From NCBI GenBank assembly GCA_000719695.1, contig JOHN01000102.1, positions 1 through 16,303 of the forward strand: 16,303 nt of DNA, in the 5' to 3' direction. Below the pieces are notes generated by a model that did no database searches, had not been told where the DNA came from, and saw only the letters and a program-made list of their open reading frames with translations. The stretch is from Streptomyces sp. NRRL F-6131 (GTDB lineage Bacteria > Actinomycetota > Actinomycetes > Streptomycetales > Streptomycetaceae). This document shows positions 1-7,405 of this stretch, piece after piece; the first letter of the stretch is position 1; every line of letters begins with the position of its first letter. The translations under genes and the position numbers were made by a program.

Positions 1-770
1 ACGGGCGGCTCGACGACGGCGTTGCGGCAGGCCACGTTCGGGCAGCGGTAGACGTACTGCTGGCGGTAGCGGCCCATGTCCGCGCCCGGCCGCTTGAACG
101 CCTGCACCGCGCGCACCGCCTTCTCGCAGCCCTCGCACCAGGCCGTCGGTCGCAGCCACTTGTCCCAGTCCGGGTCCCGGCCGAGGTCGGCGCGCCAGTA
201 GGCGAGGTAGAGGCGGTCGCGGGACTGCGGGGCGACCGGGATCGTGGCGGGGCGGGCGTGCATGGAGTTCAGGGCGATGAGGCGGGTGCGGTAGCCGGGA
301 CCGACCTGGCGGATGTCCTGGACCCAGGCCGACCAGAGGTCCCAGGCGCGTACGTCGATGACGTTCTCGACGACACCGGCGAGCACGGGCCGCCCGCGCG
401 CGGCCATCGCCTCCAGGTAGCGGGGGACGTCCCACATGAGGGCGCGGGAGCGGTCGGTCGCGGCGTCCGGGAGCGTGTCGCCGAACAGGTCAGGCTGCTT
501 GTCGAAGTCCCGGCGCTTGCCCCGGGCGTTGGACCACTTCGGGCACTCCGGGCTGGCCCAGAACAGGTCGGCGGCAGGAAACTTGGCGACGTCGGCGTCG
601 TGCAGGTCGCCGAGGAAGTGGTCCGCGTCGGGGAAGTTCGCGGAGTGGGAGGCGATGGCCTTGTCCCAGTGGTTCGCGGCCAGGACCGGGCGCACGCCCG
701 GCACCCGCTCGGCCCCGGCCGAGGACCCGCCGGCGCCGCAGAAGAAGTCGATGTAGGTCAGCGCGCTCAC
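1..770 (-). CDS. DNA (cytosine-5) methyltransferase, 3' part cut off by window edge
   Basis: Reading leftwards from a GTG at 770 the frame stays open for 256 codons to the window edge. It starts VSALTYIDFFCGAGGSSAG, the SAM-binding motif I of C5 cytosine methyltransferases. The catalytic motif IV is ASPECP at about residues 72-77, so the nucleophile Cys76 is kept but the usual PPCQ reads PECP. ENV (135-137) is motif VI and QSRDR (182-186) is motif VIII. Residues 212-248 carry paired cysteines (CEGC and CPNVAC), which look like a zinc ribbon inserted before the missing C-terminal motifs IX-X. The GTG overlaps the stop of the upstream gene by 4 bp (GTGA), so translation is probably coupled. No restriction endonuclease is visible beside it; an orphan methylase protecting the element, or a modified-base enzyme, are both possible. 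Role inferred from family; completeness unknown. Confidence 0.88.
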   Translation of the reverse strand, partial: MSALTYIDFFCGAGGSSAGAERVPGVRPVLAANHWDKAIASHSANFPDADHFLGDLHDADVAKFPAADLFWASPECPKWSNARGKRRDFDKQPDLFGDTLPDAATDRSRALMWDVPRYLEAMAARGRPVLAGVVENVIDVRAWDLWSAWVQDIRQVGPGYRTRLIALNSMHARPATIPVAPQSRDRLYLAYWRADLGRDPDWDKWLRPTAWCEGCEKAVRAVQAFKRPGADMGRYRQQYVYRCPNVACRNAVVEPP

Positions 771-1357
771 CGGCCACCCCCGAGCAGCTCATCGACGGCC
801 GGGCCGCCGTGGGTGTTGACGTGCTCGGCGAGCCGGGCGACCGCGCGCTTGGCGGCCCGGGCCAGCTCGATGCCCGGCCAGTTCGCGGGCGCGGGGAGCA
901 GTTCGCCGGCGGGGACGGGCAGGAGGAGGTCGGCGGTGAGGGTGAGCACCGGCCGCCGGTCGGGAACCGGCTCGACCTTCGCCGACCAGGGACCGGGGTA
1001 GCAGTCGCTCTCCCAGTCCAGCCAGCGGCCGCCCCCGGGGCTGGTGTTGAGCACGCGGTGCGGGAGGGGAGCGGTGATCCGCAGGACCAGGTCGGCCGGG
1101 TCGTCCTCGGACTGCGCGGCGGTGACCGCGAGCAGGTCCGGGCGGACGCGCACGTAGCCCGGCGACATCACCGGGGCGGTCGCGATGGTCCAGGCGAACA
1201 CGGCGAACTCCGCCCGGGAGAGCAGGGATCCGCTGTCGTCGAGCCGATAGGCGTTGTGGTCGAGGTAGACGCCGAAGCGGGAGTGGCCGTTGGAGGCGTG
1301 GCGCTCGTCGTAGCCGTCATCCACGACGGCGAGCGTGAAGCGGTCGAACTCGGGCAT
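767..1357 (-). CDS. Hypothetical protein of the transfer operon (196 aa)
   Basis: I do not recognise the family. The ATG at 1357 (MPEFDRFTLAVVDDGYD) is chosen because GGGA lies about 7 bases upstream; the longer frame back to 1474 adds 39 residues of low-quality sequence over what looks like leader. The protein has an acidic N-terminus, a central beta-rich stretch with many Leu/Val/Pro, a WLDWESDCYPGPWSAKVEPV segment, and an Ala/Leu-rich C-terminal helix. No signal peptide, membrane helix or catalytic motif is evident. Its stop overlaps the GTG of the cytosine methyltransferase by 4 bp, so the two are co-translated and may act together. It is preceded by about 180 bases without a gene. Confidence 0.7.
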   Translation of the reverse strand: MPEFDRFTLAVVDDGYDERHASNGHSRFGVYLDHNAYRLDDSGSLLSRAEFAVFAWTIATAPVMSPGYVRVRPDLLAVTAAQSEDDPADLVLRITAPLPHRVLNTSPGGGRWLDWESDCYPGPWSAKVEPVPDRRPVLTLTADLLLPVPAGELLPAPANWPGIELARAAKRAVARLAEHVNTHGGPAVDELLGGGR

Positions 1358-1538
1358 GCTGGTCCCATCTCTGAGAAGGGGATGCACGGCCCCGCACCAG
1401 CCGGTCTCTGCCAGGAAACATGGGCTGCTGTGGGGCTTTGTGCTGTTCGGGAGGGGTCTGTCCGTCCCCCGCACGACCCGCGCCCCGGCCGTTGGCTGCG
1501 GCGGGGTACGGGTAGCACGGCCGGTCGGGCAGGCCGGT

Positions 1539-1814
1539 CTAGAACGGCGGCTCGTCGGAGTAGACGGCCGGGGGCCAGCCGATCCAGCGGCGGGTGATCC
1601 AGCGCGGGACGGGCAGCAGGCGGCGGACGCGGTCGGGGTCCCAGCAGTCGCAGTACTCGGTCCTGGTGCCGTCGTACTCGCCGGTCTCGGGGTGGCCGTA
1701 GTCGTAGTCCCAGCCGCCCTCGCCCTCGCAGCCGGGGCACTTCGGGTCGGGGGTGTCGGTCAGCTCGATCACGGGGTCGGGCCAGATGTTGAAGCGCAGA
1801 CGCATGCGGGCCAT
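1539..1814 (-). CDS. Small Cys-rich protein, possible zinc-binding (91 aa)
   Basis: MARMRLRFNIWPDPVIELTD followed by a CPGC...CDC cluster at about residues 26-57 (CPGCEGEGGWDYDYGHPETG then EYCDCWDPDR), resembling the CxxCxG spacing of zinc-finger-like proteins. The C-terminus is aromatic and basic (PRWITRRWIGWPPAVYSDE). The start is supported by GGGAGA 6-10 bases upstream. It lies 15 bases after the preceding membrane protein gene, so it belongs to the same leftward operon. Function unknown; a small zinc-binding accessory protein is the most that can be said. Confidence 0.75.
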   Translation of the reverse strand: MARMRLRFNIWPDPVIELTDTPDPKCPGCEGEGGWDYDYGHPETGEYDGTRTEYCDCWDPDRVRRLLPVPRWITRRWIGWPPAVYSDEPPF

Positions 1815-1829
1815 CGAGGTTCTCCCTGG

Positions 1830-2276
1830 TCAGCGGTTGCGGTTGGAGACGGTCACGTTGACGTTGACGGCGCCCTGCCCGCCGCCCCGGCCACCGCTCC
1901 CTCCGGTGGTCTTGGCAAGGGCGTAGGCGCCGACGCCGAGCGCGGCGAGGCCGCCGATGCTCCCCGCGGCGGCCGCGACGGCCTGGACCGCGTAGCCGAC
2001 GCCGAGGCCGCCGGCGCCGAGGGCGACGCCTCCGGCGAGCAGGCGGGCGGGCCACGGGTCCCGCGCCGGGGCGGGCTCGGCGGGAGGCTGCGGGGCGGGC
2101 AGGTAGACGGCGGTGGGGGCGAGCGCCGGGCTGTAGGCCATCGGGGCCGGGGCGGCGGGATGGTAGACGGCGGGCGGGGCGGCGAGCGGCGGGGTGGGGG
2201 TGAGGTAGTAGGGGGTGCCGTCGGGGCCGTGGTGCACCGGGGCGGCGTGCGGCTGCGTGCTGGTGGTGCGGTCCAT
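1830..2276 (-). CDS. Small spread-type membrane protein, Pro-rich N-terminus (148 aa)
   Basis: The first ~70 residues are rich in Pro, Ala and Tyr (HGPDGTPYYLTPTPP, AVYHPAAPAPMAYSP) and look disordered. Residues ~76-125 form an Ala/Gly/Leu hydrophobic block, probably two membrane helices. The tail is GGSGGRGGGQGAVNVNVTVS followed by NRNR, with alternating Asn-Val. Small proteins of this build sit beside tra genes on Streptomyces plasmids and AICEs, and the Spd group is needed for intramycelial plasmid spreading. The start has GGGAGA at a good distance. The role is inferred from architecture and position; no catalytic motif is present. Confidence 0.72.
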   Translation of the reverse strand: MDRTTSTQPHAAPVHHGPDGTPYYLTPTPPLAAPPAVYHPAAPAPMAYSPALAPTAVYLPAPQPPAEPAPARDPWPARLLAGGVALGAGGLGVGYAVQAVAAAAGSIGGLAALGVGAYALAKTTGGSGGRGGGQGAVNVNVTVSNRNR

Positions 2277-2313
2277 CGGGGTCTCCCGTCGGCGGGTCGG
2301 TGCGCGGGTGGGG

Positions 2314-2502
2314 TCAGTGGCCGGTGACGAGTCGGGCGATCGCGGCGAGGAAGTCGTTCACCGGGCCGGCCAGGCCGGTGGAGGCGGCGGTGAAGCCGGA
2401 CAGCCACAGGACCAGGGCGGTGCCGATGCCGACCTGTCGGGCGCGCAGGAGGAGGGCGGCGGCGACGGCGAGCAGGATGGTGACGCTGAGCGTGACGGCC
2501 AT
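2314..2502 (-). CDS. Small two-helix membrane protein, Spd-type (62 aa)
   Basis: Begins MAVTLSVTILLAVAAALLLRAR. The ATG at 2502 is preferred to the longer frame from 2679 because GGAAGGA lies about 8-14 bases upstream, and the longer frame would read through the repeat block as low-complexity Pro/His/Cys. Two hydrophobic segments (about residues 2-19 and 25-42) flank the basic RARQ turn, and the short tail is LAAIARLVTGH. It resembles the very small membrane proteins found near tra on Streptomyces conjugative elements, thought to aid plasmid spread. It is the first gene after the repeat-rich region and lies 37 bases before the 148-aa membrane protein. Confidence 0.72.
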   Translation of the reverse strand: MAVTLSVTILLAVAAALLLRARQVGIGTALVLWLSGFTAASTGLAGPVNDFLAAIARLVTGH

Positions 2503-2548
2503 GGTGGCGGTCCTTCCGTACGGTTTCGGTGACGGTGCGTCATGAGCT

Positions 2549-2732
2549 TGTGTGGGGCACACGGCCGCCCGGAGGAGTGCCGTTCCGGGGCGCGGGCGGG
2601 GGGTTGTGTGGGGCGTTCTGTGTGCCCCACACGGCCCACACGGGCAGGTCAGCGGGCCACACACGGCTGTATGGGGCACACGGCCGTGTGTGGGGCTGTG
2701 TGGCCCTGCCCGTGTGACCCTGTGTGGCCCTG
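2549..2732. repeat. GTGTGGGG/GTGTGGCC repeat block, candidate clt (TraB-binding) locus
   Basis: About 185 non-coding bases directly after the traB stop are packed with variants of GTGTGG(G/C) on both strands. GTGTGGGGCACACGGCCG at 2550-2567 recurs at 2669-2686 with one change. GTGTGGGGC (2606-2614) faces GCCCCACAC (2624-2632), an uninterrupted 9-bp stem. CCACACACGGC (2657-2667) faces GCCGTGTGTGG (2683-2693), 11 bp. TGTGTGGCCCTG occurs at 2697-2708 and 2721-2732 with a variant at 2711-2722. Known: in Streptomyces plasmids the cis-acting clt locus lies beside traB and carries short TraB recognition repeats bound by the C-terminal winged helix. Assignment here is by position and repeat density. 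Confidence 0.6.
2606..2632. terminator. Hairpin inside the repeat block
   Basis: GTGTGGGGC and GCCCCACAC form a perfect 9-bp stem with a 9-base loop. It lies about 110 bases after the leftward traB stop, so it could end or attenuate the traB transcript before the small membrane protein genes. There is no T-run. It may equally be part of the protein-binding repeat array. Confidence 0.35.
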
Positions 2733-2738
2733 TTTCGG

Positions 2739-4985
2739 CTACTGGCGGTAGCGGGCGAGGGCGTCGGCGAGGGTGCGGGCGTAGAAGCCGGCCTTGCTGC
2801 CGCCGTCACCGCGGACGGTTCCGGCGCCGGGCCGGGAGACGCCGACGGCCCGCAGGAGCGCGGTCAGGTCGGCCCCGAGTGTCTGGGCGTCCATGCCGAG
2901 CGCGGTGGCGAGGTCGCCGATGAACATCCGGTCGCCGCCGTCCCGGGTGATCGCGGCGTGGGCGCGCACGAGCAGGCCTGGCGCGGGGTCGACGACCGGC
3001 TCGTACACGCTGCCGTCGTCGTCCGCCGCGGCGGACGCCGGGTTGCGGTGGGCGGAGAGGTTGAGTCCGCCGGAGCTCGGCTGCTTCACGAGCCGGTCCC
3101 CGGCGGCGGTCCGGCCGCCCGGGGCCACGAAGGGCGACAGGTTCAGCCCGCCCGCGGCGCCGGCCGAAGTGCTGTCCGCGATTGGGTCCGGCTTGTCGGT
3201 GGCGGTGGCGATGGCGTTCCAGAGCCATCCGGCGCGGTCGTCGTCCCAGCGGCGGGTGTAGTCCTCGCCGGCGGCCTGGGCCGAGACCGGGTCGAGGGCG
3301 GGCCGCAGGTGGCTGGTGGCGAGGACGGCGGCCCGGACCTGGGAGGGTGAGGTCTTCCACGTCTTGAACGGGGTCGGCGGGAAGCCGTCGGCACCGGCGG
3401 CGCCGATGACACCGGAGCCCTTGGCGTTGAGCTGGCGGGTGTCGACCTTCGCCCGCGGGAACATCTTGCCCAGGTTGTTGCCGGCGCTCTCCCCGGACGT
3501 GAGGGCGACGCCGACCGGGGAGAACTTGCGGACCTCGGTGTCACCCAGCGCGCTCACGTTGCCGTCGACAGCGGTCAGCACGAACCGCACGCCCATGGCG
3601 CGCGTGGTGCGCATGGCCTTGCGGACCGCCTCCCGCAGCTCCTTCAGGACCTGCGGGGCGGTGGGCTGGATGGACAGCAGCTCCGCGCCCTCGTCGACGA
3701 CCACCATGATCTGCGGCAGCGCGGCGGAGACCGGCAGCAGCGTCGTGTCCTGCTCGTCCAGCAGATCCTGGTAGTGCTGCTGACGGGCCGCGTTGATCCG
3801 CAGCGCCGCCCGCATCATCCGCAGCGCCTCCTCGGGGGTGGAGGCGAGCCAGTCCACCCCGGGCTTGGTGCCGGCCGGGGCGGGGGCGGTCCCGGCCTTG
3901 GGCGCCTTGCGGCCGGTGGCCTCCAGCCACGGGCGCGTCCACGGGATGCCGACCGCCCCGGCCTTCAGGTCGATGACGAAGGTCAGCACGTCGGTGCAGC
4001 GCGCGAAACCCGTCAGCACGCCGTCGACCAGGGTGGACTTGCCGGAGCCGGGCGGGCCGAGCAACAGCGCGCACGCCTCCCGCAGGTAGACCCGCACGGG
4101 GTCGAGGTTGGGGAGCATGCCCCAGGGGATGCCGGTCAGGATCGACAGCGGCGAGTAGTCGTCGGGGTAGGGCTGGGCGTCGGCCATGCCGTTGACGGTG
4201 GGGATGTCCAGGACCACGCGGCCCTGGATGTCGCCTTCCTCCACGGCGATGACGCAGCCGAGCGGCAGCCGGGCGTCCCCGGCCAGGGCGCGGGCGCGGC
4301 CGGCGATCTGGTCCCAGGTGGCCATGCCGCCGGGGAGTTCGGCGGCGAGGGAGAAGCCGCCGCCGGTCTTCCAGAACTCCACCGCGAACACCCTGCACTG
4401 GACGCTGGCGACGCGCTGGATGCGCTCCTCCCACTCGCGGGCGACGGCGCGGCGGCGTCGGTCGAGGGCGTCGGCGGCCTTGGCGGTCTGCGGGGAGACG
4501 GCGAGGCGTTCCTCCTCGGCGGCCTCTTCGTGGATGGCGGCGGTGGAGGCCATCGCCCCGATGCCGACGCCGAGTCCGGCGAGGGTGCCGGCGGCGGCCC
4601 AGGACAGGGGGCCGGTGTGGATGGCCCAGGTGGTCCAGCCTCCGGCGAGCAGCCACGACGCGGAGCGGGTCACCAGGCTCATGGCGGTCAGGCGGCGGCG
4701 CACGCTCCAGCCGATCCCGTGGCCGAGCGCCCCTGCGGCGCCGACGGCGACGGGCAGGGTTTCGGGCATGCCGGTCGCGGCGCCGAGCAGGGCCAGCGCC
4801 CCGGCGCCGGTCGCGGCGGACAGGGCGCCGGTGGCGGGTCCGTGCGGGGCGGCCCAGTCCAGCGGCACCCCCCGCTTGGGCGCCCGGGGCCGCGGGGCCT
4901 TCGCGGGCTTCTCCGCAGTGGCCGACGGCGCGTTCTCGGGGGTGTGGTCGGGTGGGAGGTTGGTGAGGTTCAGGCGGTCGGTCAT
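2739..4985 (-). CDS. traB: FtsK/SpoIIIE-type DNA translocase, conjugal transfer protein TraB
   Basis: A 748-aa hexameric AAA+ DNA pump that moves double-stranded element DNA between mycelia. Residues 1-48 are a Pro/Lys-rich cytoplasmic lead. About 50-150 hold several Ala/Gly/Leu membrane segments (two around 50-95, then about 108-122 and 127-147). A linker follows, then the motor with Walker A LLGPPGSGKST (about 308-318) and Walker B IMVVVDEGAELL (426-437, Asp431/Glu432). Residues ~600-660 are a flexible Gly/Asn/Ser linker containing GGLNLS twice, and ~668-748 look like a winged helix (RMFIGDLATALGMDAQTLGA) equivalent to the FtsK gamma/TraB DNA-reading domain. Start ATG has GGAGA about 6-10 bases upstream. 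The repeat block that this last domain may read lies immediately 3'. Conserved motor motifs are intact, so it is probably functional. Confidence 0.93.
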   Translation of the reverse strand: MTDRLNLTNLPPDHTPENAPSATAEKPAKAPRPRAPKRGVPLDWAAPHGPATGALSAATGAGALALLGAATGMPETLPVAVGAAGALGHGIGWSVRRRLTAMSLVTRSASWLLAGGWTTWAIHTGPLSWAAAGTLAGLGVGIGAMASTAAIHEEAAEEERLAVSPQTAKAADALDRRRRAVAREWEERIQRVASVQCRVFAVEFWKTGGGFSLAAELPGGMATWDQIAGRARALAGDARLPLGCVIAVEEGDIQGRVVLDIPTVNGMADAQPYPDDYSPLSILTGIPWGMLPNLDPVRVYLREACALLLGPPGSGKSTLVDGVLTGFARCTDVLTFVIDLKAGAVGIPWTRPWLEATGRKAPKAGTAPAPAGTKPGVDWLASTPEEALRMMRAALRINAARQQHYQDLLDEQDTTLLPVSAALPQIMVVVDEGAELLSIQPTAPQVLKELREAVRKAMRTTRAMGVRFVLTAVDGNVSALGDTEVRKFSPVGVALTSGESAGNNLGKMFPRAKVDTRQLNAKGSGVIGAAGADGFPPTPFKTWKTSPSQVRAAVLATSHLRPALDPVSAQAAGEDYTRRWDDDRAGWLWNAIATATDKPDPIADSTSAGAAGGLNLSPFVAPGGRTAAGDRLVKQPSSGGLNLSAHRNPASAAADDDGSVYEPVVDPAPGLLVRAHAAITRDGGDRMFIGDLATALGMDAQTLGADLTALLRAVGVSRPGAGTVRGDGGSKAGFYARTLADALARYRQ

Positions 4986-5004
4986 GCGAGTCTCCGGGTG
5001 TGGG

Positions 5005-5038
5005 CCGGGGCGGGCCGCAGAAGTGCGGCCCGCCCCGG
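5005..5038. terminator. Perfect 14-bp hairpin between the basic membrane protein gene and traB
   Basis: CCGGGGCGGGCCGC (5005-5018) pairs without mismatch with GCGGCCCGCCCCGG (5025-5038) across a 6-base loop. It sits after the stop of the 5081 gene and about 10 bases ahead of the traB ribosome-binding site. No T-run follows, as is common in actinobacteria. It could partly end the upstream transcript or set the ratio of traB to the genes before it. Confidence 0.6.
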
Positions 5039-5080
5039 TGGGTGGTGGAGAGGGATGGACGAACTAGCCCGACTGGTGGG

Positions 5081-6949
5081 CTAGTTGTTGTTGGTGTCCC
5101 ACTTCTGCTCGCCGTTGCGGGGGTCCTCGTGGCGGCGGATGTCGTGCTCGTGGAGGCTGCGGAAGACCTGGCCGATGTCGCCGGCGGTCTGCACGGCGAG
5201 CTGGATGTGGGAGTAGACCTCGGTCAGGGCCTCGGCGATCGGGGCCTCCAGCGGGAACTCCGCGTCGGCCTTCTCCGCGAGGATGCGGAAGACGTTGGCG
5301 ATCGACTGGAGGGCGTCCGGGATCTCCTCGCACATAGCGAGGACCTGCATCATCCCGTCGGGGTCGAAGGTGTTGGCCAGGGCCTCCATCTCGGCGGCGA
5401 CCTCGGCGAAGCTGAACGTGCCGGTGGTGATGTTCACGGTTCCTCCCGGGGAAACGGCGGTGCTGTCGGTGGAGTTGTGGTTGCGGGGAGCGCGCGGCAC
5501 CGTGTCCGCGACCTCCCCTTCGTCGGTGGCGGCGTCGGGGTTGTCGAGGGTTTCGGCGGCGGCGAGCGCGGTGTCCAGGGCGGCGGCGATGACGCCGTCG
5601 CGGGTCTGCCGGTCGTCGCGGGCTCGGCCGAGCAGGCGGGCGAACAGCCGGCGGCCCGGGTGCATCAGCCACGGCATGTTCAGGCGGCGGCCGAGCGGGG
5701 TGGTGACCGCGCCGAGCAGGCCGACCGCGCCGGCCAGCAGCGCGGCCAGTGCCCACCGGGCCCAGTACCGGGCGACCGAGCGCCGCAGCCGCTTGCGGGC
5801 CGCCCGGGCCACCGCGCCCTTGCGCATCGCCACCCGACGCTCCCTCACCCGGCCGTCCGCCCGCCCGTCCCGCGCCACCCTCCCGGCCAGACGCTTGTCC
5901 TGCCGGGCCTGCTGACGTGCGGCCAGGCGCCGGTCCTGCTTCGCTTGGCGGCGCGCGTCCCGTGCGGCCTTGCTCGCGGTGCGCTTCACCGAACCCGCCC
6001 CCGCGACCCCGGCCGCGGCCGCACCGGGGGAAGCGGTGCCGTTGGTGCGGGCCAGTTCGCGGGCGGTGGCCTTCGCCGCCCGCTTCTCCTCCCGCGCCGC
6101 CACCTTCGCCGCGCGGCGGGCGTCCGCGACGGTGCGACGGGCCGCGGTGTCCTGCACCCGCTTGTCCCGCCGGGTCGGCGCCGCCGCCGCCCGCTCGGCA
6201 CGAGCGGCCCGCACCTGCGCCGCCCGCACCCCCAGCCCCGACCCCGCGCTGCCACCGGGCACCGAACGGTGACCGGCCGCAGCGCGGGCGCCGGGCCCGG
6301 AGGACGGCCCCGTGGCCCCGGCAGTGTTGCGGCCGGGTCGGCCCGCAGTGGCTGCGGGACGTCCGGCGGACACGGCACCCGTGCTCCGGGGGCCCGCCGT
6401 ACCGGCGCCGAACAGGCCGTTCACCCCAGTTGAGGCGCCGGTCCTGCCGTGGGGGCGCCCGGCACCAGCAGCACCGGCGCGTGCGGGATGGTGCTGCAGG
6501 CCGAGTGGCGACCGGGCTCCGGTCGGGCCCGACGCGCCGAACAGGCCCCCCGGAGTCGACTGCTGACGGCCACCGGAGCGGTTCGACGTCGGCCCGGCGC
6601 CCTTCCTGCCGGCGTTCTTGCCGGTGTGGGAGCGCAGGGCGGCCGCGCCGGTCGCGGCGGCCGCGCCGCCGGCGAGCAGGGCCAGCGCCAGCGGCCCGCC
6701 CGCCAGCGCCGCGGCCGACACGGCCCCGACGGCGGTGTTCCCGGCGGACACGGCCAGCGGCACCACGGGCAGGCCGCCCCGGGTGTGGGCCGGGCGGGCC
6801 GGGGAGCGGCGACCGGCCGCGGTGGTGGGCGAGGTGGGCTCGACCGGCAGCGCCGCCGCGGTGTGGTCCGGTGCGGGCTGCGGCGCCGGGCCGGTGGACG
6901 CGGACGGGCGGGCCGGTGCGGCCTCGGCGGGGATCAGGGTCTCGGACAT
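5081..6949 (-). CDS. Large basic membrane protein of the transfer operon (622 aa)
   Basis: I place the start at the ATG at 6949 (MSETLIPAEAAPAR), which has AGGGGAG 6-12 bases upstream; a GTG at 6967, overlapping the previous stop, is possible but has a weaker site. Order of parts: a Pro/Ala-rich lead (1-55); an Ala/Gly/Leu hydrophobic stretch (about 60-106) likely to be two membrane helices; a long Gly/Ala/Arg low-complexity linker with two GLFGA copies; a highly basic Ala/Arg/Lys helical region (about 240-395, for example KAARDARRQAKQDRRLAAR); a further membrane helix (about 400-416); and an acidic, helical C-terminus (450-622) ending KWDTNNN. It directly precedes traB. Proteins of this build are found beside traB on Streptomyces elements and may be a membrane partner of the pump or coat DNA. 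Function inferred from position and composition. Confidence 0.75.
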   Translation of the reverse strand: MSETLIPAEAAPARPSASTGPAPQPAPDHTAAALPVEPTSPTTAAGRRSPARPAHTRGGLPVVPLAVSAGNTAVGAVSAAALAGGPLALALLAGGAAAATGAAALRSHTGKNAGRKGAGPTSNRSGGRQQSTPGGLFGASGPTGARSPLGLQHHPARAGAAGAGRPHGRTGASTGVNGLFGAGTAGPRSTGAVSAGRPAATAGRPGRNTAGATGPSSGPGARAAAGHRSVPGGSAGSGLGVRAAQVRAARAERAAAAPTRRDKRVQDTAARRTVADARRAAKVAAREEKRAAKATARELARTNGTASPGAAAAGVAGAGSVKRTASKAARDARRQAKQDRRLAARQQARQDKRLAGRVARDGRADGRVRERRVAMRKGAVARAARKRLRRSVARYWARWALAALLAGAVGLLGAVTTPLGRRLNMPWLMHPGRRLFARLLGRARDDRQTRDGVIAAALDTALAAAETLDNPDAATDEGEVADTVPRAPRNHNSTDSTAVSPGGTVNITTGTFSFAEVAAEMEALANTFDPDGMMQVLAMCEEIPDALQSIANVFRILAEKADAEFPLEAPIAEALTEVYSHIQLAVQTAGDIGQVFRSLHEHDIRRHEDPRNGEQKWDTNNN

Positions 6950-6963
6950 GGTGGCTCCCCTGG

Positions 6964-7386
6964 TCACGCGCCCGCCGGGGCGACGGTGTCCCCGGTGGCG
7001 GTCCGCTCGACGACCGGCTTGCCCAGGTCGCGGTGGATGAGGTCGACCGGGCCGACGGCCTTGCGCAGGCGATCGGCCAGGACCTGGGCGACGGTGGCGG
7101 CGCGGTGCCGGCCGCCCGCGCAGCCGACCGCGACGGTCAGCGGCGCCGGGCTCGGCCCGGCGTCGAACGCCTCCACCACCGACGCGACGGCGGTGATGGC
7201 CTCCCGGATGCCGGGGGTGGTGAGGACGGCCCGGCGGACCGGGAGGTCGTGGGCGGTCAGGTGGCGCAGGGCGGGGTCGACGTGCGGGTCACGGAAGTGG
7301 CGGCGCAGGTCGAGGGTGAGGTGGGCCTCGGGCGGGGCGCCGTGCAGGTACCCGAAGCTGATCACGCGGATCTCGGTCACGGACAT
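6964..7386 (-). CDS. Stand-alone RapZ C-terminal-domain protein (140 aa)
   Basis: Matches the C-terminal domain of RapZ/YvcJ. It opens RVISFGYLHGAPPEAH, followed by DLRRHFRDPHVDP (26-38), TPGI (57-60), VAVGCAGGRHRAATVAQVLA (85-104) and IHRDL (117-121). In full-length RapZ this half binds RNA or UDP-GlcNAc-type ligands and a P-loop kinase domain precedes it; here that domain is absent, giving about half the family length. Strong site GAGGGAGGA before the ATG. Its stop nearly abuts the basic membrane protein gene, within the transfer operon. A link to peptidoglycan precursor sensing or wall remodelling during mating would be logical but is inference. Confidence 0.85.
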   Translation of the reverse strand: MSVTEIRVISFGYLHGAPPEAHLTLDLRRHFRDPHVDPALRHLTAHDLPVRRAVLTTPGIREAITAVASVVEAFDAGPSPAPLTVAVGCAGGRHRAATVAQVLADRLRKAVGPVDLIHRDLGKPVVERTATGDTVAPAGA

Positions 7387-7405
7387 GGCAGTCCTCCCTC
7401 GGCTG

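Noticed and set aside
258..2327. Long plus-strand open frames opposite the methylase, 196-aa, Cys-rich and Spd-type genes
   Set aside because: Gly/Arg/Val-rich low-complexity products without family motifs; the minus-strand frames carry recognisable motifs and ribosome-binding sites.
2549..2732. Possible CRISPR array
   Set aside because: Repeats are short, degenerate, on both strands and irregularly spaced, with no constant spacers or cas genes.
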